The position numbers and the translations under genes are program-made. A DNA stretch of 64,000 nucleotides from Microbacterium sp. SORGH_AS_0862 (GTDB lineage: Bacteria; Actinomycetota; Actinomycetes; Actinomycetales; Microbacteriaceae). Within the stretch, counting starts at the first letter, position 1; every line of letters begins with the position of its first letter. Location of the stretch: the NCBI RefSeq assembly GCF_030818795.1, contig NZ_JAUTAY010000001.1, forward strand, positions 496,001 to 560,000, read 5' to 3'. The notes below the pieces were generated by a model. The model was not told where the DNA came from. It saw only the letters and a program-made list of their open reading frames with translations, and did not search any database. Positions 9,529 to 23,654 of the stretch are shown here, one piece after another.

Positions 9529-10299
9529 TCAGTCGGTGCGGGTGACGTTCAGGACGATCACGGTGACGTTGTCGCGCCCACCGTTCTCGAGCGCGGCATC
9601 CATCATGGCAGCCGCTGCCTCGGCCGGATCCTCGTGCTCGCGCAGGAAGTGCTGGATGCCGTAGTCCGTCAGCTCCTTGGTCAGGCCGTCCGAGCAGACG
9701 ACGAAACGATCGCCGTCGAGCACGTCGAGCCGGATGTAGTCCGGACGCACGCTGTCACTGGGCCCCACAGCACGCGTGATCACGTTTCCATAGGGGTGAT
9801 GCTCGGCTTCCTCGGGGCTCAGTCGGCCGGCTGCGACCAGTTCCTGGACGACGGAGTGATCCGTCGTGATCTGCACGAGGGTGTCGTCGCGCAGCAGATA
9901 CACCCGCGAGTCGCCGATGTTCAGGCTGACCCAGTGCGGCTCGTTCCCGGTGAGCTCCAGGAAGACGCCCGTCACGGTCGTGCCCGTGCCGTCATCGGTG
10001 GCCTCGGGGTGCGACGCGATGTCCTTGACGGCCTTCGCGAGGGCCTTCTCGATGGTCTTGGGCGTGACGGAACCGGAGCCGACGACGGCCTCGAGGCGGT
10101 TCACGGTGCTGGAGCTGGCGATCTCTCCCCCGATGTGGCCGCCCATACCGTCCGCGACGACGAACAGCGGATACTCGGCGAACACAGCGTCCTGATTGAC
10201 CTCACGACGGCGTCCGACATCCGTCAGAGCCGCCCAGGCGAGCTCGATCGATCCCTGCGGCAGCGGCACAGTGCGCCGCCGGGTCGCAGCCTCGGGCAC
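9529..10299 (-). CDS. PP2C-family Ser/Thr protein phosphatase
   Basis: A 256-aa soluble metal-dependent phosphatase of the Stp/PstP type that reverses Hanks-kinase phosphorylation. All metal-site motifs are present: RREVNQDA near residue 30, VADGMGGH near 46, GDSR near 129, CSDGLT near 199 and GGRDNVTV near 240. There is no membrane helix, unlike mycobacterial PstP, so it should be cytosolic. GTG 10299 is chosen because AAGGA lies about 6 bases upstream of it; the longer reading from 10332 adds 11 non-conserved residues. It precedes the EccC/FtsK-like gene on the same strand, so a shared transcript is possible. A Hanks-type kinase occurs in this window at 38.5 kb. Confidence 0.92.
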   Translation of the reverse strand: MPEAATRRRTVPLPQGSIELAWAALTDVGRRREVNQDAVFAEYPLFVVADGMGGHIGGEIASSSTVNRLEAVVGSGSVTPKTIEKALAKAVKDIASHPEATDDGTGTTVTGVFLELTGNEPHWVSLNIGDSRVYLLRDDTLVQITTDHSVVQELVAAGRLSPEEAEHHPYGNVITRAVGPSDSVRPDYIRLDVLDGDRFVVCSDGLTKELTDYGIQHFLREHEDPAEAAAAMMDAALENGGRDNVTVIVLNVTRTD

Positions 10300-10400
10300 G
10301 CGGTGTCCTTCCATCGGGGGGGATACGGGCACGCCGATGTCGACGCGGTCCTCACATCCTAACGACTGCGCCCGGCGGATCGGATGCGGCGGGCCGGATG

Positions 10401-10436
10401 CGGCGAGCCTCCGTTCACGGGAACGGAGGCTCGCCG
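10401..10436 (-). terminator. Hairpin terminator after the proline-rich membrane protein gene
   Basis: A perfect 16-bp stem (10401-10416 with 10421-10436) closes a 4-base loop, 10 bp past the stop codon of the gene ending at 10447. It lies between that gene and the PP2C gene, so it separates the two transcripts. Confidence 0.75.
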
Positions 10437-10446
10437 AGGGAATCGC

Positions 10447-11397
10447 TCAGCCGCGCGGGGGCTCGGCCTCATCGGATCCGGGCGTCGCCGGCGGCGCCGG
10501 CGGAGCCGTGGGCGGTGCCGGCGGGGCCGCCGGGTCGCTCGGCGCCGGAGCGCCGTCGGCGGGAGGAGGGGTGTACGCCGGCGGCGGGTACGCAGCGGGC
10601 TGCGGCGCCGCTGCGGGCGGGTACGCGCCCGGCTGCGGCGCCGCTGCGGGCGGGTACGCGCCCGGCTGCGGGGCCGCTGCGGGCGGGTACGCGCCCGGCT
10701 GCGGGGCAGCCGGCGGCGGGTAGGCACCGGGGGCCGCGTAGCCGCCCTGCTGCGCCGGCGGGGGGTACGCGCCGGGCTGCTGCGGGTAGCCGCCGGGCTG
10801 CGTGTAGCCGGCGGGCGGCGGGTAGGCGCCGGGAGCGCCGTAGGCACCCTGCGGAGCGGGAGCTCCCGGCTGTACCGGGATGCCGGACCACACGACGTTG
10901 TCCGCGAGGAAGCTGCGGCTCCACGGCGCCGGCGGGATCTGCGGGTTCCACCGCGACTTGTCGTAGGCCATGATGCCGAGCCAGACGATGCTGAGGAAGA
11001 AGTAGAGAACGACCCACGCGCCTTCCTTCTGCAGCTTCTGCCCGACGCGGTACGCGGCGAGGACGCTGTAGACGGCGGCCGCGATGGAGGGGATCCATCC
11101 GAGGAGCGGGCCGATGTACGGGATGAGGTTCAGCACGAAGGCGGCGCCGAACAGAACGAGCAGCCACCACGGGTTGAGGTCGCCGAGCTTCACGAAGATC
11201 ATCTCGCGGTAGACGGGAACCCAGCCGCGCCACTTGCCCTCGACGCCCGCCTTCTCGAAGAGCTTGTTGTAGAAGATCGAGGAGACGACGTAGGCGGCGG
11301 CGCCGATCAGAAGGAAGACGCCGAGGAAGGCGAAGAAGATCCCGAACGCCGCAGCGCCGGAATAGCCGTAGTCATAGTCGTACGCATAAGGGTTCAC
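10447..11397 (-). CDS. DUF5684-like membrane protein with proline-rich repeat tail
   Basis: A 316-aa protein. After a short Tyr-rich start (NPYAYDYDYGYSG) come about four membrane helices in the first 140 residues, with the conserved stretch KLFEKAGVEGKWRGWVPVYR between helices, typical of the DUF5684 group (function unknown). The rest is a long Pro/Ala/Gly/Gln/Tyr tail built partly of an 11-residue repeat (AAAPQPGAYPP) encoded by a 33-bp minisatellite. GTG 11397 is preferred because GAGAGGA lies just upstream and homologues start here; the reading from 11442 is an overextension. The tail is probably disordered and cytoplasmic or wall-facing. No function can be assigned. Confidence 0.8.
   Translation of the reverse strand: MNPYAYDYDYGYSGAAAFGIFFAFLGVFLLIGAAAYVVSSIFYNKLFEKAGVEGKWRGWVPVYREMIFVKLGDLNPWWLLVLFGAAFVLNLIPYIGPLLGWIPSIAAAVYSVLAAYRVGQKLQKEGAWVVLYFFLSIVWLGIMAYDKSRWNPQIPPAPWSRSFLADNVVWSGIPVQPGAPAPQGAYGAPGAYPPPAGYTQPGGYPQQPGAYPPPAQQGGYAAPGAYPPPAAPQPGAYPPAAAPQPGAYPPAAAPQPGAYPPAAAPQPAAYPPPAYTPPPADGAPAPSDPAAPPAPPTAPPAPPATPGSDEAEPPRG
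10588..10719. repeat. 33-bp tandem repeat, four units, inside the proline-rich gene
   Basis: Units start at 10588, 10621, 10654 and 10687. The middle two differ by one base, the first has a few changes near its start and the last is degenerate at its 3' half. The period is a multiple of three, so unit number can vary without breaking the frame. Confidence 0.85.
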
Positions 11398-11516
11398 GGG
11401 GAATCCTCTCGGGTCAGAGGCATGGTGGCCTCGCGGAACCACCCGTCCCGCGGCTCACATCGTAGCGAGCCTGAGTGTTGCCTGACAGGGGCTTGCGTGA
11501 AGTTGGGGATGAACCC

Positions 11517-12267
11517 TCATACCGTGAGGCGGAGTTCACCGTTCTCGGCGTCGGCGACCGCGAATCCTGCCCCCTCCGCCCAACGCAGGAAGGCACCGCG
11601 GGATGCGATGCGCGGGCGCTCCTGGGCGAGCCGACGGGCAAGGTCTCCCTTGGCGTGCTTGTTGAAGTGGTTGAGTGCCCGTACCTCGCCGCCCTCACCC
11701 CTGGTGACGACGCGGACGTAGGCGGACGCGCCGTCGTGGGGAACCGGACCGAGTGCGACGTACGCCTCGGATCGCAGGTCCAGGATGAAGCGCGCATCGG
11801 CCTGGCCCAGAGCGGAGGTCACCGGCGCGGCCCAATGGCGGCGCAACGGAGCGAGGCCCGGCACGGACGCGCCGGCCCCGAGCCGATAGGCCGGGAGCGG
11901 ATCGAGAGCGCCGACCGGCCCGAAGGGGGCGGAGTGGATCAGCACATGCTCTCCGAGCCACCGTCGCGCCCGCGCATCGAGAGATGAGGCGTCGAGGGCG
12001 TCGAACAGGACCGCCCGTGTAACGGTCGACCGCCGGCATCGTGGGAGATGACCGCAGCGCGGCGTTGACCGCCACCTCCCCCCGCTGGCGCGCGCTCAGC
12101 TTGAGGACCTTCGCGGCCGCATCCTCGTCGCGAGAGAGTTCCACGAGCGCCGACACGACCGCCTCGCGTTGCGGCGTGAGCTGCGGCAACCGCAGGGCCG
12201 CCGAGCTCCACGGTGCGCCCGCACCACCGGCGCGCTTGGTCTCGGACGGTGGCAGCAGCACGAGCAT
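11517..12267 (-). pseudogene. yaaA: YaaA (DUF328) peroxide stress protein, frameshifted
   Basis: The N-terminal half is read from ATG 12267 (MLVLLPPSETKR, then PTMPAVDRYTG) and the C-terminal half lies in the next frame (LIHSAPFGPVGALDPLPAYRL through FNKHAKGDLARRLAQ to the stop at 11517). Both halves carry strongly conserved YaaA signatures and join if one G is removed around 12011-12016, giving RYTGVLFDALD. YaaA limits free iron and protects DNA and proteins under hydrogen peroxide stress. The GGAG ahead of the ATG and the spacing look normal. Everything but the single-base offset appears intact, so a sequencing error is likely. Confidence 0.82.
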
Positions 12268-12285
12268 GGTCACTCCAGGAGAACG

Positions 12286-12319
12286 ACACACGCCGCCCGC
12301 GAGAGCGGACGGCGTGTGT
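12286..12319 (-). terminator. Terminator of the ATP synthase operon
   Basis: A 15-bp stem with one mismatch (12286-12300 with 12305-12319) and a GAGA tetraloop starts 13 bp beyond the atpC stop codon. It lies between atpC and the start of yaaA. Confidence 0.75.
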
Positions 12320-12331
12320 ACGGGATGCGGG

Positions 12332-12592
12332 TCAGGAGACGAGTGCCGCGTTGCCGGCCACGATCGTGACCTGGTCGTGCTCGACGGAGATGAAGCCGTC
12401 GTGCGCATTCGCGACGATCTTGTTCCCACCGGGCTCGGTGATGCGCACCTGCCCCTCGGCGAGGATCGCCAGCACCGGCTCGTGACCGGTCATGAAACCG
12501 ATCTCGCCCTCGATGGTCTTCGCGATGACCAGGTCGGCCTCACCGGACCAGACCTCGGCATCCGCGGAGACCAGACTCACCTTGAGCGGCAT
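12332..12592 (-). CDS. atpC: F1Fo ATP synthase epsilon subunit
   Basis: An 86-aa F1 epsilon subunit, part of the central rotor stalk. It begins PLKVSLVSADAEVWSG and holds the beta-sandwich motifs EGEIGFMTGHEPVLAIL and the turn ISVEHDQVTIVA. It lacks the long C-terminal helix pair of E. coli epsilon; short forms like this are common in Actinobacteria. ATG 12592 follows the atpD stop by 2 bp and is the last gene of the atp operon, with a terminator after it. Confidence 0.96.
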   Translation of the reverse strand: MPLKVSLVSADAEVWSGEADLVIAKTIEGEIGFMTGHEPVLAILAEGQVRITEPGGNKIVANAHDGFISVEHDQVTIVAGNAALVS

Positions 12593-12594
12593 GA

Positions 12595-14972
<2,378 letters not shown>

Positions 14973-14990
14973 GATTTACGGTTCCGTACG

Positions 14991-16631
<1,641 letters not shown>

Positions 16632-16694
16632 TGTCTTCCTTCGGTTCATGGGGCCTCGGCCCCGAAGTCTCCGCCGTTGCGGCGGGAAGTCTTG

Positions 16695-17486
16695 TCAGCC
16701 GGCGAGCCGCTGACGGAGATCGGCGAGACGCGCGGAGACGCTCGCGTCGATGACGTCGTCGGCGATCTGCACACGCAGTCCACCGACGATCGACGGGTCG
16801 ATGACCGTGTTCAACGCCACGTCGGCGCCGTACCGTGCCGACAGGGTGGAGCGGAGACGCTCGCTCTGCGCATCGCTGAGCGGTGTCGCCACCGTGACGG
16901 TGGCCACGACTCGGCCACGCTGCGCCGCGACCAATGACAGGGCACGCGTGAGCGCCTGGCGGACCCGACGCTCGCGCGGCTGCTGCACGAGACCGGACAC
17001 CACCAGGACCGTCGCCGCGCTCGCACGCCCCTCGAGGAGCTTCTCCACGAGCGCGCCCTTGGCGGTGTTGTCGCCCATGCGCGAGCCGAAGGCGAGCTCG
17101 AGCTCGGGGTTCTCGGCGACCGTGCGGGAGAAGGCGAAGAGCTCACCCTCGAGGTCCGCGTCGGACGCCGCGACGGACGCGGCCCGCACCGCGAGCTCCT
17201 CGACGCCGTCGACGAGCTCGTCGGCGGAAGACCAGCGCTGCACCACCACGGTCTCCAGCAGCTGCACGGCGACCGAGGAGAACCTCGGGCCGAACACGTC
17301 CGCGATGACCTTGCGGCGGGCGTCGCCGGCCGCGGCGGAATCGGACACCGCACCCGCGAGCGCGGACGAGGACCCGAGGACGCGGGCGGCCTGGAACAGC
17401 TCGCCCGCGACCTCGAGATCCACACCGGATGCCTCACCCAGAGCGGTGGTGGTCACCGCGAGGGCGTGCGTGGTGGCGCTTCCCAT
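16695..17486 (-). CDS. atpH: F1Fo ATP synthase delta subunit
   Basis: The 263-aa stator delta subunit (OSCP equivalent) that links the b stalk to the alpha3beta3 crown. It is longer than the about 180 aa of E. coli, the usual actinobacterial form, with the conserved C-terminal IDPSIVGGLRVQIADDVIDASV segment. Its ATG overlaps the atpF stop by one base (TAATG), indicating translational coupling. Confidence 0.95.
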   Translation of the reverse strand: MGSATTHALAVTTTALGEASGVDLEVAGELFQAARVLGSSSALAGAVSDSAAAGDARRKVIADVFGPRFSSVAVQLLETVVVQRWSSADELVDGVEELAVRAASVAASDADLEGELFAFSRTVAENPELELAFGSRMGDNTAKGALVEKLLEGRASAATVLVVSGLVQQPRERRVRQALTRALSLVAAQRGRVVATVTVATPLSDAQSERLRSTLSARYGADVALNTVIDPSIVGGLRVQIADDVIDASVSARLADLRQRLAG

Positions 17487-18046
17487 TAGTTGGCCGCCTT
17501 CTCAGAGGCCTCGAGCTCTTCGAGGAAGCGGTCGACGACGCCCTGAGCGGCCTTGTCGTCGCTCAGCTTCTCGCCGATCACGCCGCCGGCGAGATCGAGA
17601 GCGAGCGTGCCGACCTCGGCGCGCAGCGTGACCAGGGCGGTCTGGCGCTCGGCCTCGATCTGGGCGCGCGCCTGGGCGCTCACACGGGCAGCCTCGGTCG
17701 ACGCGGCCTCACGTGCCTGGGCGACGATCTTCTTGCCGTCCTCGCGGGCGACCTCACGGATCTCACCGGCTTCCTTGCGCGCCTCGGCGAGCTGAGCGGT
17801 GTACTCCTCCAGCGCGGCCTCGGCCTGACGCTGTGCCTCGTCGGCCTTGGCGATGTTGCCCTCGATCGCGGCGGCCCGCTTGTCGAGGAGCTCCTGCATC
17901 CGAGGAAGCACGACGCGCCAGAAGACGAACAGGATGACGACGAAGCACACCGCCGACCAGACGATGTCGTACACCGCCGGGATGAGGGGGCTCGGGGCTG
18001 CCGCGCCACCTTCCTCGGCGGCGCGGGCGACAAGAGCGTTCAGCAT
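17486..18046 (-). CDS. atpF: F1Fo ATP synthase b subunit
   Basis: The 186-aa peripheral stalk subunit with one membrane helix at about residues 24-44 (PAVYDIVWSAVCFVVILFVF) followed by a long charged helix rich in Ala, Glu, Lys and Arg that forms the dimeric stalk. A short variable N-terminus precedes the helix, typical of actinobacterial AtpF. It follows atpE by 28 bp. Confidence 0.96.
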   Translation of the reverse strand: MLNALVARAAEEGGAAAPSPLIPAVYDIVWSAVCFVVILFVFWRVVLPRMQELLDKRAAAIEGNIAKADEAQRQAEAALEEYTAQLAEARKEAGEIREVAREDGKKIVAQAREAASTEAARVSAQARAQIEAERQTALVTLRAEVGTLALDLAGGVIGEKLSDDKAAQGVVDRFLEELEASEKAAN

Positions 18047-18074
18047 CCTGTCTCCTTACTTTGGTCGATGGGGC

Positions 18075-19176
<1,102 letters not shown>

Positions 19177-19290
19177 CTTCGGGGCACCGGTCTAAACCGT
19201 TGCGACGATGGATGATGTACACCGCGCTCGGGCACTCTGGCGCTCGTGGTCGGGTGCCGGAACAGCCTATCAAACTCCCAGGGTCGCCAG

Positions 19291-19788
19291 TCACATCGAC
19301 CCCGACGGGCGGGCGTCATCGGTGCGATCCCCCTCTTCCGGGTCGGTGGGCAGTGTGGTGTCCGAGACGTGCGGCAGCCGGCGGCGCATGAGCACGACGA
19401 CATCGACCACGAGCGAGGCGATGACGCTCACCACCAGAGCCACGAAGAAGACGCCCGGCACGATCCAGGCCGCCCCGCGCAGCGTGAGCATGACCAGCAC
19501 GAACACGACCAGCTTGAGGATCCACCCGCCCAGGACGATGCCGAAGAAGATCGGCACGTACAGCGGGTCGCCGAACCAGCGGTTGGCGATGAGGATGCTG
19601 CCGGCGGTGATCCCGAGGAAGACGGCGGAGATCAGCACGCCGACCAGCGCGCTGATCAGTCCCTCGACGCCGGCGACGAGCAGTCCCCCGACGGCTCCGG
19701 CGACCAGCAGGACGCCGATCACCGCCGCGAACCACAGCAGGGCGGTGCGCAGGAAGGGCGTACTGGAGACGGGGGTGGGGGCATTCAT
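19291..19788 (-). CDS. AtpI-like small membrane protein
   Basis: A 165-aa protein with four hydrophobic helices and a hydrophilic acidic tail (TLPTDPEEGDRTDDARPSGSM). Its place directly ahead of atpB and behind the wecA-like gene is that of the actinobacterial AtpI-like protein, proposed to help c-ring assembly. Sequence similarity to AtpI cannot be proven by eye, so the name rests on context and topology. Its ATG overlaps the stop of the wecA-like gene (ATGA). Confidence 0.75.
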   Translation of the reverse strand: MNAPTPVSSTPFLRTALLWFAAVIGVLLVAGAVGGLLVAGVEGLISALVGVLISAVFLGITAGSILIANRWFGDPLYVPIFFGIVLGGWILKLVVFVLVMLTLRGAAWIVPGVFFVALVVSVIASLVVDVVVLMRRRLPHVSDTTLPTDPEEGDRTDDARPSGSM

Positions 19789-20951
19789 GGAGTTTCCTCG
19801 GCGATCTCGTCGGGGGCTGTGGTGGATCTCGAACGGCGGGCGGGCAGGAAGGTGACGACGAGGCAGGCGGCGACGCCGACCACGCCGAAGGCCACTCCGA
19901 TCCAGTACTGGCCGAACCAGTCCTCACGGGTGGCGATGTACATCAGCAGGAAAGTGATCCCGATGATCGCCGTCCACGCGTAGAAGATGAGCACGGCATC
20001 GCGGTCGGAATGGCCCATGTCGAGCATCCGATGGTGCAGGTGCTTGCGATCGGGTGAGAACGGTGACTTGCCCGCCCGCATCCGGCGGAACACGGCGGAC
20101 CCGAAGTCCAGCAGCGGCAGGATGACGACGGCGATGGGCAGCAGGATCGGGATGAAGGCACCCAGCAGCTGCGATCGACCCAGCTGGTCGGGATCCAACG
20201 CGGCCGGAGGCAGGTTGCCGGTGATCGAGACAGCGGAGGTCGCCATGAGCAGTCCGAGCATCAGGGCGCCCGAGTCGCCCATGAACATCTTCGCGCGGTG
20301 CCAGTTGAACGGCAGGAAACCCGCGCACGCGCCGATGAGGACGACGGCGATGAAGGAAGACAGATTGAAGTAGGTGCTGGCACCGACATCGCGGGTGAGG
20401 ACGTACGCGTAGACGAAGAAGATGCCGTTGGCGATCAGACACACCCCCGCCACGAGACCGTCCAGTCCGTCGATGAAGTTGACCGCGTTCATCACGATGA
20501 CGATCGAGAACACCGTGAGCACGATGCTCATCCAGCTCGAGCCCACGGTGACCCCGCCGATCGGCAAGGCGTAGATCTGGATGTGCCCGAACCAGGCGAT
20601 GATGCCCGCCGCGACGAACTGGGCACCGAGCTTGATCATCCAGTCGAGGTCCCAGAGGTCGTCCGCGATGCCGACGAGCACGATCAACAGCGTCGCGGCA
20701 AGGATCGAGAGGATCGGCCACGGGTCGATCCAGAAGATCGAGAAGAACGGGTTCGTGGAGGAGATGGCGAAGGCCGCAAGCACCCCGAGGAACATCGCGA
20801 TCCCGCCCAGGCGCGGCGTCGGGCGGGTGTGGACATCGCGTTCGCGGATCGCCGGGTGGAGCTTGTACCGGATGGCGACACGCCAGACCGTCCACGACAG
20901 CGCCGCCGTGATGAGCGCCGTGACGACGGCGATCAGCAGGTACTGCGTCAC
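19785..20951 (-). CDS. wecA: MraY/WecA-family polyprenyl-phosphate GlcNAc-1-phosphate transferase
   Basis: A 388-aa polytopic membrane enzyme that transfers a sugar-1-phosphate from UDP-sugar (most likely UDP-GlcNAc) to decaprenyl or undecaprenyl phosphate, the first lipid-linked step of wall polysaccharide synthesis. Family motifs are visible: [11 protein letters not shown] (Asp pair), [25 protein letters not shown] and the His-rich [10 protein letters not shown] loop. The DRKHLHHR loop distinguishes WecA/TagO types from MraY. The GTG start overlaps the Sua5 stop (GTGA). It is often found between sua5 and the atp operon in Actinobacteria. Confidence 0.92.
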   Translation of the reverse strand: MTQYLLIAVVTALITAALSWTVWRVAIRYKLHPAIRERDVHTRPTPRLGGIAMFLGVLAAFAISSTNPFFSIFWIDPWPILSILAATLLIVLVGIADDLWDLDWMIKLGAQFVAAGIIAWFGHIQIYALPIGGVTVGSSWMSIVLTVFSIVIVMNAVNFIDGLDGLVAGVCLIANGIFFVYAYVLTRDVGASTYFNLSSFIAVVLIGACAGFLPFNWHRAKMFMGDSGALMLGLLMATSAVSITGNLPPAALDPDQLGRSQLLGAFIPILLPIAVVILPLLDFGSAVFRRMRAGKSPFSPDRKHLHHRMLDMGHSDRDAVLIFYAWTAIIGITFLLMYIATREDWFGQYWIGVAFGVVGVAACLVVTFLPARRSRSTTAPDEIAEETP

Positions 20952-21646
20952 GCGGAGTCGCCCGCGCCCTCATCCGGCTCCGGCTCCGGCTCGAGCCGGT
21001 CGCCCAGCACCGCCAGGATCTCGGAGCGGTCGACGGCTCCGTAGCGGAGGATGCGGGCGTGTCCCATGCCGCCGAACGCGAGCGGCGTCGCATCGATGAT
21101 GGTCGAAGGCACGCCGCGATCACTCGCACCGTCGTCGAGGTACACCGACACGCTGTCACCGAGCATCTCGAACGCGCCGTGCGCGTCGATCGCGGCGGGC
21201 TTGCCGGTGAGGTTCGCGCTCGAGACGGCCAGCGGACCGGTCTCCTCGAGCAGCTCCAGGGCGAGCCGGTGCGCCGGCATCCGAACGGCCACCGTGCCGC
21301 GGGTCTCCCCCAGGTCCCAGGACAGCGAGGGCTGAGCGGGCAGCACGACAGTGAGCCCGCCCGGCCAATGCGCCTCGACCAGGCGTTCGATGGGCTCGGG
21401 CAGGTCGCTCACGAGCGCACGCACGGTCGACAGGCCTGCGACGAGCACGGGCGGAGGCTGCTGGCGTCCCCGGCCCTTCGCCGCGAGCAACGCAGCGACC
21501 GCGGAGGGGCTGAACGCGTCAGCGGCGACGCCGTAGACGGTGTCGGTGGGCAGGACGACGAGCTCGCCGCGTGCGATCGCCTGGCGGGCTGCGCGCATAC
21601 CGGCCAGGAGCTGCGACTCGTCGCGGCAGTCGTAGAGAGGGGACAT
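20948..21646 (-). CDS. L-threonylcarbamoyladenylate synthase (Sua5/YwlC/TsaC type)
   Basis: A 232-aa cytoplasmic enzyme making threonylcarbamoyl-AMP from Thr, bicarbonate and ATP for the t6A37 modification of ANN-decoding tRNAs. The core has [19 protein letters not shown] and the KGR motif ([13 protein letters not shown]), then [12 protein letters not shown] and the [10 protein letters not shown] segment. The Sua5 C-terminal domain is absent, so it is a TsaC-length protein. A TAGAAT hexamer 9 bases upstream suggests its own promoter within the prmC-sua5-wecA row. Confidence 0.93.
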   Translation of the reverse strand: MSPLYDCRDESQLLAGMRAARQAIARGELVVLPTDTVYGVAADAFSPSAVAALLAAKGRGRQQPPPVLVAGLSTVRALVSDLPEPIERLVEAHWPGGLTVVLPAQPSLSWDLGETRGTVAVRMPAHRLALELLEETGPLAVSSANLTGKPAAIDAHGAFEMLGDSVSVYLDDGASDRGVPSTIIDATPLAFGGMGHARILRYGAVDRSEILAVLGDRLEPEPEPDEGAGDSA

Positions 21647-21655
21647 GTCGGCTCC

Positions 21656-21661
21656 ATTCTA
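21656..21661 (-). promoter_or_regulatory. Putative -10 for the Sua5-type gene
   Basis: TAGAAT on the minus strand ends 9 bases before the ATG at 21646. The same hexamer at the same distance precedes argS at 36359-36364. Confidence 0.5.
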
Positions 21662-21712
21662 CGTGCGAGGCGGCCGCCTGCCGGGGAGTGCGGCGGCGCT
21701 CACGTCACGGGA

Positions 21713-22618
21713 TCAGGGTCGGATCGCGGTGGTGGCGCGGTCACGCAGCGTGAGGTCGGGGTGCGTGGCGGCCGATCGCCACCCCGCCGTGGTCAAGACC
21801 TCGCGGACCGACGCTCCCTGCACCTCGGCGTGCTCGATGACGATCGTGCCCCCCGGGTGCAGCAGCCGCAGGCCGACCTGGGCGAGCACACGCACGACGT
21901 CGAGGCCGTCCTCGCCGCCGTACAGCGCCTGCGGCGGATCGTAGAGGCGGACCTCCGGGTCGCGCGGAATCGCCTCAGCGGGGACATACGGCGGGTTGGA
22001 CACCAGGACCGAGACGCTCTGGTCGAGATCGCCGAACGCGTCCGACAGGTCGGCGAAGACGAGCCGAGCGTTCGGCGCGTTCACTCGCGCGAAGTTCTCC
22101 TTGGCCCAGATGTAGGCGTCGACGGAGTTCTCCGCGGCGTGCACCCGCGCATGCGGCACCTCGGTCGCCATCGACAGCGCGATCGCGCCGGAACCGGTCC
22201 CGAGATCGACCGCGACCGGCTCGGGCGATGCACTGGCACGCAGGGCGTCGATGGCCAGCTGGGCGACCATCTCGGTCTCGGGGCGCGGCACGAAGACGCC
22301 CCGACCGACGGAGAGCTCCAGATGCCGGAACGGCGCCACGCCCGTCAGATGCTGCAGCGGCTCGCGTGCCGCACGGCGCTCCACGAGACGCGTGAGGCGC
22401 TCGCGCGCGGCGGTGTCGAGCTCGGCTGCGCGAATGGCCGCAGCTTGCACCTCCCCGCGACCGATCCCCAGCACGTGTGCCAGGAGCAGCTCGGCATCGA
22501 CGCGCGGGTCGACGATGCCGGCACGGGCGAAGCGCGCCGAGACGTCGCCGAGGACGACGTCGATCCGCGATGTCGCGGACGCGTGGACATCCTGGTCGGA
22601 AGGCGTGGAAGGGCACAT
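21713..22618 (-). CDS. prmC: Peptide chain release factor N5-glutamine methyltransferase
   Basis: A 301-aa SAM-dependent methyltransferase that methylates the Gln of the GGQ motif of release factors, here matching RF1 encoded 3 kb away. It has motif I ([13 protein letters not shown]) and the defining NPPY motif (VSNPPYVP). ATG 22618 is preferred to the longer reading from 22816, which crosses the divergent cysK region. A TAGGCT hexamer ends 10 bases upstream. In many Actinobacteria prmC directly follows prfA; here cysK, cysE and an amidase lie between. Confidence 0.94.
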   Translation of the reverse strand: MCPSTPSDQDVHASATSRIDVVLGDVSARFARAGIVDPRVDAELLLAHVLGIGRGEVQAAAIRAAELDTAARERLTRLVERRAAREPLQHLTGVAPFRHLELSVGRGVFVPRPETEMVAQLAIDALRASASPEPVAVDLGTGSGAIALSMATEVPHARVHAAENSVDAYIWAKENFARVNAPNARLVFADLSDAFGDLDQSVSVLVSNPPYVPAEAIPRDPEVRLYDPPQALYGGEDGLDVVRVLAQVGLRLLHPGGTIVIEHAEVQGASVREVLTTAGWRSAATHPDLTLRDRATTAIRP

Positions 22619-22628
22619 GGGCCCGCCC

Positions 22629-22634
22629 AGCCTA
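22629..22634 (-). promoter_or_regulatory. Putative -10 for prmC
   Basis: TAGGCT followed by GGG on the minus strand, 10 bases before ATG 22618. The same TAGGCTGGG string occurs ahead of several other genes in the window. Confidence 0.5.
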
Positions 22635-22674
22635 CCCGCTGCGTCATACTCGGCCTCCGGCGGGATTGCTCCCC

Positions 22675-22680
22675 TAGGCT
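22675..22680 (+). promoter_or_regulatory. Putative -10 for cysK-cysE
   Basis: TAGGCT followed by GGG, 35 bases before ATG 22716. Unlike its leaderless neighbours, this transcript would keep a leader, with a GAAAGG ribosome binding site before the ATG. Confidence 0.5.
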
Positions 22681-22715
22681 GGGCGCACCTCGTCCCCGAC
22701 TCGAAAGGTCGCGTC

Positions 22716-23654
22716 ATGCCCGGCATCCACTCCGACATCACCTCCGCGTTCGGCGAGACGCCTCTCGTGCGTCTGAACCGCGTGACGGAGGGCGTCGACG
22801 GCGTCGTCCTGGCCAAGCTCGAGTTCTACAACCCCGCCTCCAGCGTGAAGGACCGTCTCGGGATCGCGATCGTCGACGCCGCGGAGGCGTCCGGCGAGCT
22901 CAAGCCGGGCGGCACGATCGTGGAGTCCACGAGCGGCAACACCGGCATCGCCCTCGCAATGGTGGGAGCCGCCCGCGGGTACCGCGTCATCCTCACCATG
23001 CCCGCATCGATGTCGAAGGAGCGCCGCATCCTGCTGAAGGCCTTCGGCGCCGAGCTCGTGCTCACCGACCCGACGAAGGGCATGTCGTTCGCGGTCGACG
23101 AGGCCAAGCGCATCGTCGCCGAGACGCCCGGCGCCGTCTGGGCCCGTCAGTTCGAGAACGAGGCGAATCCCGCCATCCACCGTCGCACCACCGCCGAGGA
23201 GATCCTGCGCGACACCGACGGCAAGGTCGACTACTTCGTCGCGGGCATCGGCACGGGCGGCACGATCACGGGTGTCGGCGAGGTGCTGAAGGAGCGCGTG
23301 CCGGACGTGAAGATCGTCGCCGTCGAGCCCGCCGACTCCCCCATCCTCACCAAGGGACACCCGGGACCGCACAAGATCCAGGGCATCGGGCCGAACTTCG
23401 TCCCCGCCATCCTGAACCGCGACATCATCGACGAGGTCATCGACGTCGAGTTCGACGACGCGATCCGCGTCGCTCGGGAGACCGCCGCCAAGGACGGCGT
23501 GCTCGTGGGCATGTCCAGCGGCGCCGCGATCTGGGCGGCTCTCCAGATCGCCGCGCGCCCCGAGGCAGCGGGCAAGAACATCGTCGTCATCATCCCGTCG
23601 GCGGGCGAGCGCTACCTCACGACCGCTCTGTTCGAAGACCTCCGCGAGGACTGA
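22716..23654 (+). CDS. cysK: Cysteine synthase (O-acetylserine sulfhydrylase)
   Basis: A 312-aa PLP enzyme converting O-acetylserine and sulfide to cysteine. The PLP lysine lies in [11 protein letters not shown] near residue 45, the substrate loop is [11 protein letters not shown] near 72, and the phosphate-binding [10 protein letters not shown] lies in the second half. Length is normal. It is followed by cysE with a one-base overlap (TGATG), so the two enzymes of the cysteine synthase complex are coupled. Both are divergent from prmC. Confidence 0.97.
   Translation: MPGIHSDITSAFGETPLVRLNRVTEGVDGVVLAKLEFYNPASSVKDRLGIAIVDAAEASGELKPGGTIVESTSGNTGIALAMVGAARGYRVILTMPASMSKERRILLKAFGAELVLTDPTKGMSFAVDEAKRIVAETPGAVWARQFENEANPAIHRRTTAEEILRDTDGKVDYFVAGIGTGGTITGVGEVLKERVPDVKIVAVEPADSPILTKGHPGPHKIQGIGPNFVPAILNRDIIDEVIDVEFDDAIRVARETAAKDGVLVGMSSGAAIWAALQIAARPEAAGKNIVVIIPSAGERYLTTALFEDLRED

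Noticed and set aside
10588..10719. Regular 33-bp repeats considered as a CRISPR array.
   Set aside because: The repeats are contiguous without spacers and code an in-frame protein repeat; no cas genes are nearby.
6663..11397. A complete type VII secretion locus.
   Set aside because: Only an EccC-like ATPase is present; no WXG100, EccB, EccD, EccE or mycosin gene is in the window.
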